Positions 22,251 through 31,995 of a stretch of 64,000 nucleotides of DNA are shown here, piece after piece (within the stretch, counting starts at the first letter, position 1; the number at the start of each line of letters is the position of its first letter). The stretch is taken from NCBI GenBank assembly GCA_022495005.1, contig JAGYXB010002069.1, positions 3,100,001-3,164,000 on the forward strand, read 5' to 3'. Below the pieces are notes generated by a model. The model had not been told where the DNA came from. It saw only the letters and a list, made by a program, of their open reading frames with translations, and did not search any database. The position numbers and the translations under genes are program-made. Origin of the DNA: Rhyacophila brunnea. Its lineage: Eukaryota > Arthropoda > Insecta > Trichoptera > Rhyacophilidae.

Positions 22251-24590
22251 ATCGTAAGCAAACGAGTGAAACATTTAATTATTGGGTTCGAACCAGGCAA
22301 CCCAAGGATCATGCGACTGCGAATTAAAGGAAGTTTCTTCAATTACTCATTTATAAGTGTACATGCCCCTACAGAGGATAAGTCCGATGAGGAAAAAGAG
22401 GACTTCTACGATGCGTTAGAAAGCACGTACAACAGTTGCCCAAATCACGATGTCAAAATAATACTCGGTGATCTAAATGCCAAAATAGGACGGGAGGAGA
22501 TCTACACTGCCATTGTCGGAAAACATAGTCTTCACAATGAAAGTAATGACAATGGTACCCGACTAATTAACTGTGCAGCGTCACTAAATATGGTTATTGG
22601 TAGCACAATGTTTCCCCGTAAGGATATATATAAGGGAACTTGGAAATCCCCGGATGGGTGCACAATAAACCAAATAAACCATATTTTGATAGACAACAGG
22701 CACAGATCGGATCTAATGAGCGTCCGGACATACAGAGGGGCTAATGTAGACTCAGACCATTTCCTAGTGTGTGGAAAAGTTAGAGCAAAGATCTCGAACA
22801 CCAAAAAGGAAATGGGAGCAAGAGCAAAACCCTTTGACACAGAGAAACTGAAGATTCCGCAGGAACTGGCTCGGTACCAGGAGAGCTTGAACACTCACCT
22901 GAGCGACAATGTTGAGGTTGGAGATCATGAAGAGGTGAATCAAAACTGGGAAGAGTGCAAGACTGCCATAGTATCCTCAGCTAATGATACCTTAGGACGC
23001 CGAAAAACAGGTGAACGATCAGAATGGTTTGACGAAGATTGCCGCGAAGTCACTACGAGAAAGAATGAGGCTCACTTAATGATGCTACAGAAGAAAACAC
23101 GGGCATCAGACGATGAGTATAAAAAGCGCCGGCGTTAAGAAAAGAAACTACACAAGAAAAAGAAACGTGATTATTTAAAAAAGGAAATGATCCTACTCCA
23201 AGAACACTATAAAGCCCAAGAAAGTCGGCTGTTCTATAGAAAGATAAATAATGTTAGGAAGGGTTTCAAGCCTCGTATCACAATATGCAAGGATGACAAT
23301 GGCATGATACTCACAGAAAAGCACCGTATTCTTGTCCGGTGGGTGGGTTTCTTTGATCAACATTTAAATACCCCCCATAATGATGCCGGCAACACTAACA
23401 TTAATACTCATGACCAGGAATCAGTACAAAGTGGCATGGATGATAACGAAGAACCACCGACATTAAATGATGTAAAAGGTGCCATGTCAAGGTTAAAAAC
23501 AAACAAATCGCCTGGAATAGATAACCTCCAGAGTGAATTAATAAAATGTGGGGGAGAAAGCCTGCTCAAACATTTACATAGCCTAATCCACCAAGTATGG
23601 ACTTCAGAAAAGATGCCAGAAGAGTGGAAGGATGGGCTGATTTGTCCCCTGCACAAGAAAGGAGACCAACTAGAATGAAGTAACTACAGAGGGGTGACAC
23701 TCCTTAACTTTGCATATAAACTGTTGTCGATTCTGATATTCCAGCGGCTGGAACCCATTGTAGAAGGAATACTCGGGCACTATCAAGGAAGCTTTCGACG
23801 AGGGAGATCATGTGTTACTCAAATATTCACTCTAAGGCAGATTCTAGAAAAGACCACTGAATTCAATATTAACACGTATCACCTGTTCATCGATTTTAAG
23901 GGAGCTTATGATAGCATTAATCGATACCGGCTATACGAAGCAATGCGAGAATTTGAAATTCCGACGAAAATAATTAAACTTGTAGAGATGACAATGACAC
24001 CAGTACAATGCCGGGTAAAGCTTCAAGCAAAAATATCCGAGCCATTTGTATCACTGAATGGCCTAAGGCAAGGTGACTCTCTGGCATGCCTTCTTTTCAA
24101 TATTGCGCTAGAAAAGGCGATACGGGATGCAAAGATTGATGCCCGTGGCAGCGGCACGATATTTACTAAGCATGTGCAGCTGCTGGCGTATGCCGATGAT
24201 ATCGACATCATTGCCATATCAGAATTGGCGCTGAAAAAGGCATTCACAGCACTAGAAGCCTCTGCCAAAAGAATGGGTTTACAAATAAACGAGGCAAAAA
24301 CTAAATACATCTCTGTCTATGTCACACCACGAGAAGTCGCACCAAAGTTAGATATTGGTGCATACAAGTTTGATATGGTCGACAGTTTCATATACCTTGG
24401 ATCTCTTGTAACTCGACATAATGATATTACAGATGAAATCAACAAGAGAATCATGTCTGCGAATAAATGCTACTTTGGTCTGTTAAGACATTTTAAGTCC
24501 CGCTTACTATCTCATCGAACTAAAAGCACTCTTTACAAGACACTTGTAAAGCCAGTGCTCACCTACGCATCGGAAACCTGGACATTAACT
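22251..24590 (+). pseudogene. LINE endonuclease-reverse transcriptase, broken copy (main part)
   Basis: Endonuclease (from about 22254): SVHAPTED near 22360, then LGDLNAKIGREE, then SPDGCTINQINHILID and DSDHFLV. These are the APE-type order HAPT / GDxNAxxG / DHxxxD / SDHxLV, with the upstream catalytic residues lost to truncation. Reverse transcriptase: NKSPGIDNLQSELIK, PLHKKGD, SNYRGVTLLN, FIDFKGAYDS (first catalytic Asp near 23892), GLRQGDS (24060), and LAYADDIDII with the YADD box at 24189-24200. A basic linker joins the domains. All of it is in one frame, broken only by TAA at 23136-23138 and TGA at 23676-23678. The frame then runs into the inserted element and stops at 24594. It made a cytoplasmic and nuclear enzyme for target-primed reverse transcription; this copy cannot. 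Confidence 0.92.
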
Positions 24591-26127
24591 CATTAGTGGC
24601 ACAGGTGTCCATATGGACACATCAATTTTGTTGATGGTGTGACATGAATTTTTATTTGTTTTAAAAATTGTTTCTTTACATATTTTATGTATCTGTAATA
24701 TAACAGAGAATGAATAGTGAAAATAAAATTTTCATATCGTTTTTAAGTTTTAAGATAATAGCCGTGTCCATATGAACACGCGTGACACTTATGTTATCAT
24801 TTTTTTTTTTTTTTTTGGATTGTATGGTTTATTAGTAGAATTATTATAAAGTATGATAGTTTTCAAAACACATTACACACAAGCTAATATTGCATTTTCT
24901 TCACTGCATTCTGATTTTAGATGTTTCTTTTTCTTTCAAAAAATAAGCCACTGTGTCGATTTTTTCTATTTTTTTGAATAAAATAATTTAACCCATTAAC
25001 CATTGATTTTGAAGTACATAGTTTTGAATATCCATCCTATCAAGATCCATCAGGGTTCTTCTTTTCCACATGATATTTTGTGCAGCTAGGTGTAATTGCG
25101 TGGAGAATCTCCAGTTGCAGTATAAAATATCAGATTGGTCTATCTATGTTCTTGCATTCCTAGATTTCACTTGTATATCTGCTTTTAATTGTCTATGATT
25201 TAAATTATCGATTGTTCCACCACCATCCTCATCTGTTAAAACCGCAGGATCTGGTCGGTGGTGAGATAAATAATAATATTATATTCGTCGACATTATCAT
25301 CATCACTAGCTTCATAAAGTGCATTCAATGCATTATTTACCAGCATTTCTCTTTCTTCAATCTTAGACATATCCCAGAAACTAAATAATTTGACAAAATG
25401 AGAATAATATATTTAAAAAAAAAATATAGTGATAACTGATAACACTGATAAACAAATCATAATTTAAATTTGTAGTGCTAAGTGGCACGCGTGTCCATAT
25501 GGACACGCATTAATTCATTATGCAATAACACCACATAAACAAAAAAAAATCCATTTCGTAATTACATATTATGAAACTGAACACGTTTATAATGCATTCA
25601 ATGACAGAAATATTATTCTTTGAAACAATATAATCAGAAAACGACGGTTACCTTTAACATAAGTTCATCATTTTGTGATTATAAAATGAATGGCCACTTT
25701 GACACTTTATATTAATTTTATTATGTCAGCTTGATCATTCAAATGACGAACAATTGAAGCAGTGTACTTATTTCAACTGACTAACGTGTAAACTATACTA
25801 CAATAATTGCGTGTCCACATGGACACGGGTGACACTAACGTGAGCAATTGGGTCTGGCACCACTCTGCGAAATGAACGAGCCCTGAACATCTTTGAAAGA
25901 AAAATTCTCCGCCGTATATATGGACCGATCAGGGATTTATTATGTCAGCTTGATCATTCAAATGACGAACAATTGAAGCAGTGTACTTATTTCAACTGAC
26001 TAACGTTTATAAACCAAATTATTATTTTAAAATAACAATTAGGCAAAGTAAACTATACTACAATAATTGCGTGTCCACATGGACACGGGTGACACTAACG
26101 TGAGCAATTGGGTCTGGCACTAAAGAG
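24589..26127. mobile_element. piggyBac-like element inserted at TTAA inside the LINE
   Basis: The element lies between TTAA at 24585-24588 and TTAA at 26128-26131. Its ends are imperfect inverted repeats: CTCATTAGTGGCAC at the left, and CTCTTTAGTGCCAG read inwards from the right. TTAA duplication with CxCTTT-type ends is the piggyBac signature. If one TTAA and the element are ignored, the LINE codons ACA TTA ACT CTG CGA run through in frame, an internal control for the boundaries. The subterminal palindrome GTGTCCATATGGACAC occurs at 24605, 24764 (one mismatch), 25491, 25811 and 26071 (the last two with one central change). A broken transposase start lies at 25144-25370. The apparent 1.54 kb includes a local duplication (25717-26205). 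Confidence 0.85.
25144..25370 (-). pseudogene. piggyBac transposase N-terminus, broken
   Basis: The minus strand from 25370 reads MSKIEEREMLVNNAL and then an acidic stretch ASDDDNVDE. After a frameshift it reads RPDPAVLTDEDGGGTIDNL followed by NHRQLKADI and a stop at about 25144. piggyBac transposases begin with an acidic region leading into a P-x-x-LTDE(D/E) motif and xIDNLxxRQLxAE, so both content and order fit. The DDD catalytic core and the C-terminal cysteine-rich domain are not present, so the element is internally deleted and cannot mobilise itself. The match is by motif, not by alignment. Confidence 0.6.
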
Positions 26128-26205
26128 TTAACTCTGCGAAATGAACGAGCCCTGAACATCTTTGAAAGAAAAATTCTCCGCCGTATATATGGACCGATCA
26201 GGGAT
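25717..26205. repeat. Two-copy tandem duplication across the piggyBac/LINE junction
   Basis: Copy 1 is 25717-25935 and copy 2 is 25936-26204. Both run from TTTATTATGTCAGCTTGATC through the element's right end into the same 70 or so bases of LINE (to GGACCGATCAGGGA). Copy 1 lacks about 41 bases after CTAACGT, and also lacks the TAAAGAGTTAA that ends the element, joining GGCAC directly to a C and ACTCTGCG. Otherwise the copies are essentially identical. Copy 2 is continuous with the rest of the LINE, so copy 1 is the extra, damaged unit. Confidence 0.9.
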
Positions 26206-26531
26206 GGCACCAATTGGAGGAGAAGATATAATGCTGAGCTCTACGGACTGTACGAAGATTGCAGCGCAGTTCAATCAATACAGATTGGGAGACTGCGATG
26301 GCTAGGTCATGTGCACCGTATGAATGACAATGAATAGGAAAAAGAGTGATAACCAGCAATCCAATGGGACGTAGAAGACGAGGGAGGCCAAAGATTCGCT
26401 GGTTAGATGGAGCTGCCAGTGACTGCCGTATTCTGGGGGTACCAAATTGGAAAGCAGCCACACTGGATAGGGACAGGTGGAGGGAGCTGTTGGAGGAGGC
26501 CAGGACCCACACCGGGTTGTCGCGCCCCTGA
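26132..26531 (+). pseudogene. LINE C-terminus resumed after the insertion
   Basis: This continues the frame from 24588 as TLRNERALNIFERKILRRIY, then RLRWLGHVHRMNDNE. It is then interrupted near 26335-26340 by a 1-base loss that creates a stop, and resumes from about 26343 as KRVITSNPMGRRRRGRPKIR, WLDGAASDCR and DRDRWRELLEEARTH, ending at 26531. The order ERKILRRI / RWLGHVxRM / RRRRGRPKxRW / RDRWRxLxEEA is the standard post-RT tail of these LINEs. The (TGA)n tail and the 11-bp target duplication follow immediately. Confidence 0.9.
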
Positions 26532-26810
26532 TGATGATGATGACAATGATGAATGAAAGAACCAATTTTAGCTATAGCGCAGCGCTTGAAATGAAAATGA
26601 AACCATAGCGCTCGACAATTTGCTGAATATATTAACATATTCGTAGTTAACAAATGTTATGTGTATTTTATAACAATACGAATATAACAAGATTTTTGTT
26701 ATAATATGACCTATCTAGCTCAGATGTCTAATTATTTTTTCCACGAGACGGAACGATAATTTTACCGATTTCACGAACCGGAACGGCGCTTCGGTCCATT
26801 TCGAGCCCTG

Positions 26811-27193
26811 CTATGGCGGGTGACGTGGATGTCTGACACACTGAATGATGTTACGCCCGCTCGTGGGAAAAAAAATAATTAACATTAAAAAAAACCGAGT
26901 ACAAATAATATCAATGTATCTCTTTCCTCGCTCTTCAACTAAAAATAAAAATCATAAAACATCATATTTTTATGTAAGTTCAAGTACTGTTATGTTTTGA
27001 GCCCCTTTGTTAGTTTCTTAGATTTTCTTATACTTTGAATACTATTTTATACACAATTTGTGAGAAATTCACATTTTTTCCCAGATTTTTACATAGTTTA
27101 ATATACGTACGACTAGTGTGAACTGTTTCCAGGCATTCTTTAAAATCTTCTGACGAATCGATTGCGTAATTTGCGTCAAAGAAGTCGCCGCTG
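26811..27193 (+). repeat. Interspersed repeat family R, near-complete uninterrupted copy
   Basis: It runs from CTATGGCGGGTGACG to AAGTCGCCGCTG, with the internal blocks TATCAATGTATCTCTTTCC, AACTAAAAATAA, TGTGAGAAATTCACA and GACGAATCGATTGCGTAATT. At about 383 bp it is the best guide to the uninterrupted length of the family. No target duplication is seen (GAGCCCTG against CATTTTTG). Confidence 0.65.
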
Positions 27194-27351
27194 CATTTTT
27201 GTAAAAATACCAATATAACATGTTCGATTTCATGTGGTGCGCGGCATTAGCGGATGTAGATATCAAAGTGTACATAGGTATTTTTTGATGTTTTAAACTG
27301 AAAAAAACATATTTTCTTTACATATTTCATATGTACCTACCTATACGCTAT

Positions 27352-27478
27352 TTAACACTGCAACAGGCCATGGGGCCCAATGACAGTATCATAGTGAAAA
27401 AGTGGTGTAATTTGAGAAAATCACATAAATATTGTGACCTCACCGGGATCGAACCCGCAGCTCTCGACTTTTAAACAT
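27352..27478 (-). repeat. tRNA-derived SINE, lineage 1
   Basis: Contains GACCTCACCGGGATCGAACC, the complement of a tRNA B box with a CCGGTGAGGTC extension, and TGAGAAAATCACATAAAT, GTATCATAGTGAAA and CAGGCCATGGGGCCCAA. The blocks are the same as in the other lineage 1 copies. The A box end is worn. Confidence 0.7.
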
Positions 27479-29944
27479 GTTATTAACATACCAGTATGTA
27501 AAAATTGTAGATAATTTTTCTCAAATCATTATGCAAGTATATATAGTCTTTTTATATCATTTGCCTTTGCCTCATTAGTGAGGATGGTGATCACTGAAAT
27601 TACAGGCGTTGCCAATAGTCTCCATCCACTGGTATAACTTATTTAATTGACTGTATGCTCGAATTATTAAAAATTATGAAGTGCACTCTTTATTCCGCAT
27701 TATTAAACGTTATACCATCACATTAATTATTAATTCTCTTCAATAAGTGGGTAATAGTATATTAATAAGGTTGTAAATATTTAATATATTCATGCGTGCA
27801 ATTGTATACGTTGTAAATTTTCCATGTACCTACTAATACAGACTGATACAACAGCAACGTTGAGTAATCTTGTTAGTCGGTATCGATTTACTGCTAAATG
27901 AAGGTAGCTCCTTTCACTCTTCTCGATTCTTAGTTCTTCGCTGCCAAACAGCGCTCGCAATGGACGAGAACGCACCAGAGTACAGCTCCGGTTCGTGAAA
28001 TCTTCGAGACTACCGCTACAGCTCTGAAACTATTATAAAAATCATTACATTTTTGTAATAAAGTTTGAAATGTCATCCACACCTATTTTTACAAATAATT
28101 ATAAGATTTTCATTGTTTTGTTAAAAAGATTTTAGGCCATTTTAATATACCATAACATCTGTTTATTGATAGTTTTGTACCATTCCATAGGATTTGGGTT
28201 TAGTGTTCTAGGATTTATCTTCCGACATCGTCAATGCCTGTCGATATTCTATGATCTTAGTAATTAAACGATCGTAAATAATACATGATGTATAATAAAA
28301 TTACAAAACTGTGACGTCCAGTAGAGGTAGATAAACTATGCACTATTTATATGCAGCAGATAAGGCAAGGAAAAATAATAATACCATTTTCGACAACGTA
28401 TTTCGTAAAAATTAGATTTTTTCACCTGCGGCTCTGAAAAACGTTGCCTATTCGGATATCTGGTAATAGTGCATATCAAAATACTAGTTACAGTTTCATC
28501 AGCATTTTTCAGACTTTTATATCGCGTACTCTCGTTTGCCTCCTTGTCCATTTGTGTATTTTATAGTATCTCCATACTATGCCCAACATGCACATTTCCA
28601 TACCACGTTGTGCAGTTTGTAGTTTCTGGATTTCACTTAAATTAAGTATCCACGTTTATGTGAGCGCTGGTAGCACGTATACGTTGAATACTTTTTAATA
28701 TTTCTACAAAATATTTGAATAAAATGTTCGTCATTACTATAATTGTAAAATTATAAATTGAATGGAGCCACCTATATTATATGTACCTAGTAGTGGTGTG
28801 CGGCCTCTCGACACTGACAATGTGGAGCATCCCAACAAAATACTATGGTATTTTTTTCAAAACCTTATTTCATCTAAAGGTACCCTGTAATACTATACTT
28901 AATATTATTATTAATATTGTGATATATAGTATTGCAGAGTTACCACTCCAGCACACCAAATAATGCCAACATTGTGTTAGTTTCAAAATATTAAGCAATT
29001 GATATGATAAACAAAATAGTCGGTACCTACTTATTTGTATATTTTTTCAACAGAAACCCTACAAGCAGAATTCATCGCACGCTACTGAAATGTACGTACA
29101 TCATCACCCAGTTATTTAGAATTCAAATATGTACTTTCACTCCACCTTTCCTGTATTTAACTATACAAGTTTACGTACATTTTTTAAGATCGATTTTAAA
29201 AACTACCTTTTCTCTAAATAAATAACCAACAATAAAGAAACAAACATCACACCTATGCCTGAGGATTCGAACCCGAAATAATCCATTAGAGCTCCTAAAA
29301 CAAGCACTAACTAGCCGCTTCGGCTTGTATGTACACTGTGTTATATTGCCTCGACCCCTAACACGGATTTTGGTCTATGCTGGGAAGACAAAGAATGTGT
29401 CAAATTACTCTGAATCAAATTAATAAAGTTGTTGACCGACAATGTGAATGTGTAGGCTTCGTTACTAATAATAATTCCAATATTATAACATCTACAGGAT
29501 GAAACCTATATAAATCCACTTTACACGATTAAGCAAAAAAATATTATTATTAGTTGTGAGAAGTGGCGGTGTTAGATATACACCCAAGACACCAACATGT
29601 TTAGCGCCCTCCTTATAAAAAATGCCTGACAGGACAATTTTACTGGATGCCAAACAGGTTAATGAAATGCACGAAAATTACGAATATGATCCGACTCAAA
29701 CCTGGAAGTAGACAAGCAACTCAAATTATCTAAAATAAAGCATCTACCAATAATAGATCGTGGTCTATGGTTGTTACTTGTTACCAAGAGTACTTCCATA
29801 TTCCAATCATGCACTGAATTACTGTGATATTGACGATATTGTGCAATTATCCAGTTATCCTGTCGTACAGTCATTAATCATTATCGTCCATTCAACGGCA
29901 TAGGTTTAAATAAAAAAGAAATATATATGTAATATATTCTTTTT
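27479..29944. other. AT-rich filler
   Basis: No gene or shared repeat of confidence. At 29255-29320 a minus-strand GGGTTCGAATCC word could be another worn tRNA-like head. At 29570-29660 there is an unassigned GC-richer patch (AGTGGCGGTGTTAG). Confidence 0.4.
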
Positions 29945-30080
29945 CATACTACAACACGCCATGAAGCCCAAAAATAGTGTAGCGAAACACTATTGTAATA
30001 GTGAAACAATACACAAACACTAATGCTTTTTGTGCTCACTATTGTTACCTAACCCCCATCTCGATGAAAACCCAGTGCCT
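29945..30080 (-). repeat. tRNA-derived SINE, lineage 1, diverged
   Basis: ACACGCCATGAAGCCCAAAA, GTGTAGCGAAACA and AGTGAAACAATACACAAACAC match the body of lineage 1. The head is badly worn: CATCTCGATGAAAACCCAG replaces the B-box complement. Confidence 0.55.
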
Positions 30081-31424
30081 TACGGACTGTGACGTGTGAA
30101 TATAATTATATAACCGAGATAAAATAATCGTGAAAGTTCATGGGCACATAAATATTTATAATTCCGACTACCTATAACACACCCTTCAACTGTGGCGTAG
30201 CATTAGTTATAACGAAATATTTTCTATTACAATATAACATCAAGTTCACTTTGGTAAAATATGTATATTGCTATATTTGACGGTATGGGGTTGATGAAAC
30301 CAAAGTTACTTAGTATCCGAAAACAAAGCCATTTGGAGATTGAAGCGAGGATGGTGGGAGTGAGCCTTTATTATTATTTGTTTTTTTTTGTTTGTGTTTT
30401 TTTCGTTGAATTTTATTTTTAAAAGAGCAAAAGCTCTCACGAGATGCGCTCGGAGGAGTTTATTAATGTCGAGTCCTTTATTCCGCAGATCGAAAATGCC
30501 AGGATCACGTACCAGTTTTATTTCACAGGAATTAAATATTTTTTTATTCACAGATATTGTATAATTATATAAAAAAGTATCATATATCTACTTAATATAC
30601 GAAACTTATCAAAATAATATGTCTCACCATGTCTATACATAATTAATTATTGTATTTTATTTTGCATTGAACACGTCTAAAAATTTAATTTTCTACATAT
30701 TTAAAACTTAAATTAAGCAAAAGTATGTATATTGAAAATAATTTTAATACCTATTCTGTCTTTTAACAATTAAACGCATTGTCAGTTTGGTCCTACGAGA
30801 CACTGGGACAAATCACGACAGGCATAAAAGTTGCAAATTCTTTTTTATTGCAAACCTTGAAGGTTGGTATGACCTGAATTGATGATAATTCCTGGAGACT
30901 TGTTTTATGGCGTTAATTACATTTTATCACCTTCAAAGCCATTTGATTCGACAATTCGATCTATTCACATTTATGTACATTTTTTTAAACATAAAAATAG
31001 AGTAGGTAACTAGATTCGGTTATGTCATTTACGTGGTCGTGTCACTCAAAAATAAGTAAGACGTGAGACAAAAATATGATTTGAGTAATTTCTACAACCC
31101 CTACTCACCCGTCAAAACAACTGCACAAACGTCACGACTATATGTAGCTACCCTACTATAAAAACATTTAAAATCTTCAAAAGACCCACAAAAATATGTA
31201 GATATAGAAAAAAAATCCGTTCATCAAAAGTAAGCAAAATAAATTTTATATAATCACACTTTGCATATAAATCGTCGATTTAAAATAAATGATCGTATGT
31301 TTATTGAAACTTCCACGTGCTGTTTATCATTCATTGTATACCTACTTAACAATATCTGTGATATTGACATAGTTATTATTAATTTGCTGGTGTTATGGTA
31401 GAGAACGTAATATGTGGCGATGGT
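30081..31424. other. AT-rich filler, nothing recognised
   Basis: The minus-strand frame at 30306-30551 is lysine/asparagine rich, as expected from AT-rich chance sequence. Confidence 0.45.
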
Positions 31425-31520
31425 GGCAGACAGGGCGGCTGCACTTTGTTGATACAAGGCCCCCTTCGCGGCCGCCTCTCTTCCAGAGGGCCCATTACTC
31501 ACAGTGCTCGCCAACTCTGC
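31425..31520. promoter_or_regulatory. Short GC-rich island
   Basis: About 95 bp of high GC in AT-rich DNA, with CTTTGTTGATACAAGGC (resembling paired HMG-box sites) and CGCGGCCGCC. It does not match any repeat in the window. A regulatory role is conjecture. Confidence 0.22.
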
Positions 31521-31824
31521 ACTCAACTACAATATAATTATTTTTAATATCATTATTCTTTACTATCAGTGGATGTGCAGTGGATGGATCTTCTCAGAGA
31601 TGGTTTCGAAATGATCGTACTCATTTGAACCCAAATATTCTTAGCCATGGCAGGGAGATTATATTGAGAATTTTTAACGAAGTTGATAGCGTTTCGACGC
31701 TATACCTAATGGAACTGAAGACTTTTGGCTAAAACATGATTTAAAATGGTAGTTAATGTTATTTGAGATGGAAAATTTCTAAATAATATGTTAGGGATTT
31801 GATGTTCTATTCCATTTTTCTGGC

Positions 31825-31995
31825 ATTCATTCATGGGTCTGGGAAGTACACATATTGTTTTTCAATTTGTGTATGAGCCAGAGTATGGACCTAATAGGTT
31901 GAGCAAGTGGCTGATATCTATTTCTCGTAAAAACAAAATCTGTTAATACTAACCTCCACACTGTGGAGGTTACCCATATTATGATCTTATTAGGG
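31825..31995 (+). repeat. tRNA-derived SINE, lineage 2, head lost
   Basis: GGGTCTGGGAAGTACACATA, CAATTTGTGTATGAG, GGACCTAATAGGTTGAGCAA, GTGGCTGA and CTGTTAATAC are the body blocks seen as complements at 35888-36135 and 55375-55590. Only the 3' edge of the B-box region remains. A palindrome AACCTCCACACTGTGGAGGTT lies near the 3' end. Confidence 0.7.

Larger units (their letters stand above)
22250..26543 (+). mobile_element. RTE-like LINE, 5'-truncated, with nested piggyBac-like insertion
   Basis: An APE-endonuclease/reverse transcriptase LINE. Its limits are set by a perfect 11-bp direct repeat CAATGATGAAT at 22239-22249 and 26544-26554. The left edge falls inside the endonuclease domain (frame VSKRVKHLIIGFEP), so the copy is 5'-truncated. 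The right edge is a short (TGA)n tail. Without the nested element (24589-26127 plus one TTAA) the LINE is about 2.75 kb. The clade call (RTE-like) rests on the endonuclease signature and microsatellite tail; a related clade is possible. Only two nonsense codons and one 1-base frameshift break the frame, suggesting a fairly recent insertion. Confidence 0.9.

Noticed and set aside
29560..29660. AGTGGCGGTGTTAG patch as an hAT end, possibly related to 600-680
   Set aside because: No complementary second end and no 8-bp duplication; the similarity to 600-680 is limited to a short word.
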